Assembly: GCA_023390905.1 (NCBI GenBank) | Contig: JAEWBY010000051.1 | Span: 22,469-86,468, forward strand | Reading direction: 5' to 3' | Source of the DNA: Pseudomonadota bacterium | GTDB taxonomy: Bacteria; Pseudomonadota; Gammaproteobacteria; Xanthomonadales; Xanthomonadaceae | Length of the DNA stretch: 64,000 nt | Part shown: positions 60,195 to 64,000 of the stretch, one piece after another | Layout: every line of letters begins with the position of its first letter | Position numbering within the stretch: position 1 is the stretch's first letter | Made by a program: the position numbers and the translations under genes | The notes under the pieces: model-generated | The model's input: only the letters and a program-made list of their open reading frames with translations | What the model was told of the DNA's origin: nothing | The model's database searches: none

Positions 60195-60854
60195 ATGGGT
60201 GAACAACTTCGCCTGTACTCGTACTGGCGCTCCAGCGCGGCCTATCGGGTGCGGATCGGGCTGAATCTAAAGGGCCTGAGCTACGAGACGATTCCGGTCC
60301 ATCTGGTCCGCGATGGCGGCCAGCAGCATCAGCCCGACTACGTCGCCCGCAATCCGCAGCATCTGGTACCGACACTGCTGCATGGAACGCGTGTCCTGCG
60401 GCAGTCGCTGGCGATTCTGGAATATCTGGATGAAGCCTGGCCCTCGCCACGGCTGTTGCCGATGACGGCCCGCGATCGCGCGCGCGTCCGTGCGCTGGCG
60501 CAGATGGTGACCAGCGATATCCACCCGCTCAACAACCTGCGCGTGCTGCGCTATTTCGAAGAGACCTGGCACGTACCGCACGCCGAGCGGGATGAATGGA
60601 TCTGCCACTGGATCATCGAGGGCTTCAGCGCGATGGAAACGCTGCTGGCCGGGGATTCGGCCACCGGCACGTTCTGCCATGGCCAGTCGCCGGGCATGGC
60701 CGATTGCTGCCTGGTGCCGCAGATTTTCAACGCACGCCGTTTCGGCGTGGACATGGACGCGTTCCCGACGCTGGTCAGGATCGAGCAGGCGTGCCTCGCA
60801 TTGCCCGCATTCGATCAGGCGCGGCCGGAACGCCAGCCGGACGCGCAGGTCTGA
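60195..60854 (+). CDS. maiA: Maleylacetoacetate isomerase
   Basis: A 219-residue zeta-class glutathione transferase. The zeta active-site motif is LYSYWRSSAAYRVRIGLNL (residues about 7-25), with the conserved PTLL and QSLAILEYLDEAWPSP blocks of the glutathione site and MADCCLVPQIFNARRFGVD in the helical domain. It converts maleylacetoacetate to fumarylacetoacetate for the enzyme encoded just upstream. An 87-base gap lies between the two genes. Confidence 0.93.
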   Translation: MGEQLRLYSYWRSSAAYRVRIGLNLKGLSYETIPVHLVRDGGQQHQPDYVARNPQHLVPTLLHGTRVLRQSLAILEYLDEAWPSPRLLPMTARDRARVRALAQMVTSDIHPLNNLRVLRYFEETWHVPHAERDEWICHWIIEGFSAMETLLAGDSATGTFCHGQSPGMADCCLVPQIFNARRFGVDMDAFPTLVRIEQACLALPAFDQARPERQPDAQV

Positions 60855-60890
60855 CAGGTCACGCGCGGAGCCGTCCTCCGCGCCGATCCC

Positions 60891-62024
60891 TCAACCGAAG
60901 CCGTGGGTGATGCGCGGCGAACTGCTGCTTTCGTAATCCGCGTACGGATCATGCTCGCCCTTGCTGCCTTCGGACAGCCGGAACTTGAGCGCCAGCCCAT
61001 CACGTGAATCGGCCGCACGCAGCGCTTCTTCCTGCTCGATTTGCCCTTCCTTGACCATGCGGAACAAGCACTGATCGAAGGTCTCCATGCCTTCCTCCAG
61101 CGATTCCTCCATCGCCTGCTTGATTTCATGCACCTGGCCGCGGCGCAGCAGATCGCGAATCATCGGCGTATTGATCAGCACTTCCGCCGCCGGCAGACGA
61201 CGGCCGTCCACGCCCTTGACCAGGCGTTGCGAGACGACTGCGCGCAGATTGAGCGCCAGGTTCATCAGCACGTTCTTGTGCGCGCTTTCCGGGAAGAAGT
61301 TGAGGATGCGCTCGATGGTCTGATCGGCGTTGTTCGAGTGCAGCGTCGCCAGGCACAGGTGCCCGGTTTCGGCGAACGCGATGGCCGCTTCCATGGTCGT
61401 CGCGTCGAGGATTTCGCCAATCAGGATGACGTCCGGCGCCTCGCGCATCGCGTTCTTCAGCGCGTTGTGGAAAGCGTGCGTATCCAGACCGACTTCGCGC
61501 TGGTTGACGATCGACTGCTTGTGCTTGTGCAGGTATTCGATCGGATCCTCGATGGTGAGGATGTGTCCGGTCGTGCTGGTGTTGCGGTGATCGATCATCG
61601 AGGCCAGCGTGGTCGACTTGCCCGATCCGGTGGAGCCGACGATCAGCACCAGGCCGCGCGGCGTCATGATGATGTCCTTCAGCACCTGCGGCAGGTGCAG
61701 TTCCTCGATCGAGGGGATCACGCTGCGGATCGCGCGGATGACCATGCCCACTTCGCCGCGCTGCTTGAACACGTTGACGCGGAAGCGCCCGGCGTCCTGC
61801 AGTGCGATGGCCATGTTCAGTTCGAGCTCGCGCTCGAACACCGGCACCTGACCCTCATCCATCAGCGAATACGCGATCTTCTTCACCATGCCGGCGGGAA
61901 GACCCGTGTTGCCGAGCGGATAGAGTTTGCCTTCAATCTTGATATAGACCGGCGCCCCGGTGGTCAGGAACATGTCCGAGGCGTTTTTCTCGGTCATCAG
62001 CTTCAGGAAATAGCCGATGTCCAT
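60891..62024 (-). CDS. pilU: Type IV pilus retraction ATPase PilU
   Basis: A 377-residue PilT-like hexameric ATPase. The PilU type is indicated by LLKLM-like start FLKLMTEKNASDMFLTTGAP, Walker A GSTGSGKST (130-138), Asp box EDPIEYLHKHKQSIVNQREVG (in part), Walker B VILIGEILD and the long C-terminal tail ending SSSSPRITHGFG, absent from PilT. PilU assists PilT in pilus retraction and twitching. No pilT is adjacent in the window; it could be beyond the right side or elsewhere. ATG62024 is used; an upstream TTG is weaker. Confidence 0.9.
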   Translation of the reverse strand: MDIGYFLKLMTEKNASDMFLTTGAPVYIKIEGKLYPLGNTGLPAGMVKKIAYSLMDEGQVPVFERELELNMAIALQDAGRFRVNVFKQRGEVGMVIRAIRSVIPSIEELHLPQVLKDIIMTPRGLVLIVGSTGSGKSTTLASMIDHRNTSTTGHILTIEDPIEYLHKHKQSIVNQREVGLDTHAFHNALKNAMREAPDVILIGEILDATTMEAAIAFAETGHLCLATLHSNNADQTIERILNFFPESAHKNVLMNLALNLRAVVSQRLVKGVDGRRLPAAEVLINTPMIRDLLRRGQVHEIKQAMEESLEEGMETFDQCLFRMVKEGQIEQEEALRAADSRDGLALKFRLSEGSKGEHDPYADYESSSSPRITHGFG

Positions 62025-62118
62025 GTGCAAGCATCCCCAATGTTGCGGCTACCGTTGCAACGGCAGCGCTGGCTTCCGACAATGGCCGCGCGATCCCCTG
62101 ATACGTCACGGCACCCAG

Positions 62119-62514
62119 ATGATTCGTAGCTTCGCACACTTCCGAGCACCACTGTATGTGATGGCGGCCGCACTCGCGCTATCGGTCTGCCCGATTCTGC
62201 CGGCCACGGCGCAATCGGCGGCATCGCCCGAGCTCAACACCGCCATGCAGGCGGTGGCCCGCGCGGATCAGGCGGATGCGGACCAGTACGCCCCTGACGC
62301 CATCGCGTCGGCGCGCCAATGGCTGGCGCAGGCGCAGTCGGCGCAGAGCGGGCGCGACAGGAAGCAGGCGGTCGAACTGGCCCTGCGCGCCGCGGCCGAC
62401 GCCGATCTGGCGCGCGCATTGAGCCAGGAAGCCGTGGTCCAGGCCGAACTGGCGCATCGGCGTTCGGAAATCGCCGAACTCCAGACCAGGCTGGGCGGGG
62501 AGGTGATCCGATGA
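62119..62514 (+). CDS. DUF4398-domain exported protein
   Basis: A 131-residue exported protein: signal about residues 10-35 (VMAAALALSVCPILPATAQ), then an all-helical DUF4398 domain with alanine-rich repeats (AVARADQADADQYAPDAIASAR). It overlaps the following OmpA-family gene by four bases, and DUF4398/OmpA pairs are a recurring arrangement, likely an envelope complex. A lipobox cysteine is not clear, though CPILPA is near the cleavage site. Confidence 0.78.
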   Translation: MIRSFAHFRAPLYVMAAALALSVCPILPATAQSAASPELNTAMQAVARADQADADQYAPDAIASARQWLAQAQSAQSGRDRKQAVELALRAAADADLARALSQEAVVQAELAHRRSEIAELQTRLGGEVIR

Positions 62515-63401
62515 ACCGTCCGATCATGGCCCGCTGGACGTTGCTCGTGGCCTGCGCTGGCGCTGTGCTGACTGCCACGGCCGCCGAGAACCCGATCGTC
62601 GTCCAGCTGAGCCAGCGCCTGACCGCCCTGCAGGCCGATCCGCAATACAGCGACGTGGCCGCCTTCGAGCGCCTGCAGGCCCAGCAGGCCATCGCCGATT
62701 TCGCCGATGCGCGACGCAGCCAGCGCGAGCGTGCTCAATACGTGGCCGAGCGCCGGGTCGAGATCGCCGAAATCGCCGCCCGCACGCAGGCGGCTCAGCG
62801 CGAACTGACCCGACTGGACCGCACCCGCAGTGAACTGCTGGTCGAAGCCAGCCGCCGCGAAGCCGACCGCGCCCGCCAGGAAGCCGAGCGCCTGCGCATC
62901 CAGGCGCAAATCCAGGCCGAAGAAGCCGAGCGCCTGCGTCAGGCGGCCGAGGCCGAGACCCTGGCACGCCAGGATGCCGAGCTGGCCCTGACCAGCGTGG
63001 CCGGCCAGCAGAGCGCGCGCCTCAGCGCTGCACGGCAAAAGGAGGCCAGACTGGCGCGCGAGGAGGCCGAACTGGTCTCCGGTGCCAAGCTCCCGGCGTC
63101 GAAGTTCGAAGCGCGTGGCGAGGTGTTCACCCTGGCGGCCTCGACCTTCGCCAGCGGCACGGCCAAGCTGTCGGACAGCGGCAATGCGAGCGTCAGCGCG
63201 CTGGCGGCGTATCTGCAGGCGAGCCCGAAGGCCAAGGCACGCATCGAGGGCCTGGGCGACAAGCACACGCCCGGCCAGCGTCGCGCGGATGCCGTGCGCG
63301 ATGCTCTGGTGGCCGCCGGAGTGGCACGCGGCCGCCTGCAGGCGGCAGGCAAGGGCACCGGCAGCAGCGCGAAGGCGGTGGAGGTTATCGTTTCTCAATA
63401 G
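62511..63401 (+). CDS. OmpA-family peptidoglycan-associated protein
   Basis: A 296-residue exported protein: N-terminal signal (WTLLVACAGAVLTATAA), then a long coiled coil at residues about 60-190 (RREADRARQEAERLRIQAQI and similar Glu/Ala/Arg heptads), and a C-terminal OmpA-like peptidoglycan-binding domain (FTLAASTFASGTAKLSDSG; ARIEGLGDKHTPGQRRADAV). The usual aspartate and arginine of the diaminopimelate site fall in the last part (RRADAVRDALVA). Co-transcribed with DUF4398. Confidence 0.85.
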   Translation: MNRPIMARWTLLVACAGAVLTATAAENPIVVQLSQRLTALQADPQYSDVAAFERLQAQQAIADFADARRSQRERAQYVAERRVEIAEIAARTQAAQRELTRLDRTRSELLVEASRREADRARQEAERLRIQAQIQAEEAERLRQAAEAETLARQDAELALTSVAGQQSARLSAARQKEARLAREEAELVSGAKLPASKFEARGEVFTLAASTFASGTAKLSDSGNASVSALAAYLQASPKAKARIEGLGDKHTPGQRRADAVRDALVAAGVARGRLQAAGKGTGSSAKAVEVIVSQ

Positions 63402-63506
63402 AATCAATGGGTTGATTCGGGTTTCGGCGATTGTGCGCACGCCGGTCCCGCCTTTCCACGTGCCAAACGGAAGCGGAATCACATATGCGCGAACGCCCTT
63501 GCGGGT

Positions 63507-63720
63507 GCTCGATGCGAGGAGTAGGGTCGTATACCCAGGTGGCCTTTCCGGTCGCCTGGCTCACCGGAGACCCGAGCCGATGAAGCAGTACCGCGCATCC
63601 CAGGAGAACAGCCCCGACGGCAAGGTCAGGGCGGGTGATCCTGGTGAAGGCGCCCGCCGTCCGAGTTCTGGTTCCGTTCCCAGCGCCCCGTGCCTGCAAA
63701 GGCCGGGGCGTTTGTATTTC
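63507..63720 (+). ncRNA. Candidate structured RNA in the 337-base gap before ydcH
   Basis: No gene is visible from 63402 to 63738. The plus strand folds into a chain of stems: CCAGGTGGCC/GGTCGCCTGG (63535-63559) inside GGGTC/GACCCGAGC-type outer pairing (63507-63577); CCAGGA/TCCTGG enclosing GCCCCGAC/GTCAGGGC (63600-63644); then a terminator. Several unpaired GGA triplets (63518, 63603) are present. It could be an sRNA or an upstream regulatory leader. I could not match it to a known riboswitch. Confidence 0.4.
63684..63719 (+). terminator. Intrinsic terminator before ydcH
   Basis: CGCCCCG-T-GCCT / AGGC-CGGGGCG stem with GCAA tetraloop and one bulged T, then TTTGTATTT. It ends 20 bases before the ydcH ATG, so either something upstream ends here or read-through is regulated. 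Confidence 0.8.
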
Positions 63721-63738
63721 TGCTGAAGGAGGTAAACC

Positions 63739-63957
63739 ATGTTCGAAGGTCAACCGCAGGCTGAAATCGACGCGCTGATGAAGGCCGACCCCGAATTCAA
63801 GCAGCTCTACCACCGCCATCGCGAGCTGGACAAGAAGGTCACCGATGCCGAGTTGGGCGTGCTGCCGATTGACGATAATCTGCTGGGCCAGATGAAGCGC
63901 GAGAAGCTCGTCGCCAAGCAACGGCTCCTGCGCATCTACGACGCCCAGCCTCACTGA
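63739..63957 (+). CDS. YdcH-family (DUF465) small protein
   Basis: A 72-residue helical protein with the DUF465 pattern: FKQLYHRHRELDKKVTDAE in the middle and LGQMKREKLVAKQRLLRIY near the end, typical of YdcH. Function is unknown; members are short coiled coils. A strong ribosome site (GAAGGAGG) precedes ATG63739. A terminator lies between this gene and the structured region above. Confidence 0.85.
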   Translation: MFEGQPQAEIDALMKADPEFKQLYHRHRELDKKVTDAELGVLPIDDNLLGQMKREKLVAKQRLLRIYDAQPH

Positions 63958-63973
63958 CCACTTCTCTCGTCGC

Positions 63974-64000
63974 GGGGGGGGGGCGCCGCCCCCACCCCCG
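63974..64000. repeat. Homopolymer G run and C-rich end of window
   Basis: Ten consecutive G at 63974-63983 followed by GC-only sequence to the edge. It holds no coding sign. Such runs often mark contig ends or sequencing-error zones. Confidence 0.6.

Noticed and set aside
60863..60883. Bidirectional terminator between maiA and pilU
   Set aside because: An eight-pair GC stem exists (GCGCGGAG/CTCCGCGC), but there is no T run on either strand, so I do not call it.
63507..63600. Mn2+ (yybP-ykoY) riboswitch before ydcH
   Set aside because: GAGGAGTAG and CCGGAGACC look suggestive, but the pairing I can draw does not give the paired-leg architecture, and ydcH is not a metal transporter. Left as unassigned structure.
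63385..63954. Minus-strand frame of 189 codons across the gap and ydcH
   Set aside because: It is antisense to the YdcH gene and the terminator; its GNGTRTRT-like stretch is the kind of peptide produced by reading structured RNA genes backward.
1..64000. CRISPR arrays, insertion sequences, prophage or attachment sites
   Set aside because: No spaced direct repeats, transposase or integrase frames, or repeats flanking tRNA-Thr or tRNA-Gln were found.

Overview
This is a 64 kb, GC-rich, gene-dense chromosomal window. It most likely comes from a member of the Lysobacteraceae (Xanthomonadaceae), Gammaproteobacteria. The best markers are a CRP-like regulator matching Xanthomonas Clp, placed divergently from speD; a tryptophan 2,3-dioxygenase whose active-site histidines carry the same numbers (55 and 240) as the Xanthomonas campestris enzyme; a PhoP/PhoQ-type pair behind a small PepSY-like gene; and a trp gene order in which an antibiotic-biosynthesis-monooxygenase-like gene sits between trpD and trpC. 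I see no phage, insertion sequence or CRISPR array; the window reads as core chromosome with one accessory sugar-utilisation cluster at the left edge.

Layout. 0-7 kb: the end of a TonB receptor, a serine hydrolase, a ribokinase, a glycosidase-like/SUMF1 fusion and a GH127 arabinofuranosidase, tightly spaced as one operon. 7-16 kb: CoA transferase, dusA, a CtlX-like deiminase, PepSY-like protein, phoPQ, mtfA, birA, coaX and a SPOR protein. 16.9-19 kb: tRNA-Thr, arginase, two entericidin lipoproteins and CsbD, each small gene closed by a clear intrinsic terminator. 19-24 kb: trpS, an MBL hydrolase and twin VOC proteins. 24-28 kb: a branched-chain keto-acid dehydrogenase operon divergent from kynA. 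29-34 kb: a POT peptide transporter, a MarR repressor with a perfect operator palindrome, and hppD-hmgA. 34-41 kb: a Ca/Na-type antiporter and a six-gene Mrp cation/proton antiporter operon. 41-46 kb: mixed housekeeping genes (purC, rpe, a YegS-like kinase, an SMR pump and a mini-DjlA). 46-53 kb: trpE, trpG, trpD and trpC interleaved with other genes. 53-58 kb: TSUP transporter, clp, speD, a guanidine-II riboswitch with its Gdx exporter, coq7, rplM-rpsI and tRNA-Gln. 58-64 kb: a 2OG-Fe oxygenase, fumarylacetoacetase and maleylacetoacetate isomerase, pilU, a DUF4398/OmpA pair, a structured non-coding region and a YdcH-like gene.

Functionally, aromatic and branched amino-acid breakdown is strongly represented. 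Kynurenine entry, the complete HppD-HmgA-MaiA-FAH tyrosine route split over two loci 26 kb apart, BCKDH and a peptide importer fit a proteolytic lifestyle. Regulatory RNA or DNA elements that can be read directly are the guanidine-II aptamer pair, the MarR operator, a possible Trp-rich leader peptide ahead of trpE, and an unassigned structured RNA ahead of ydcH.
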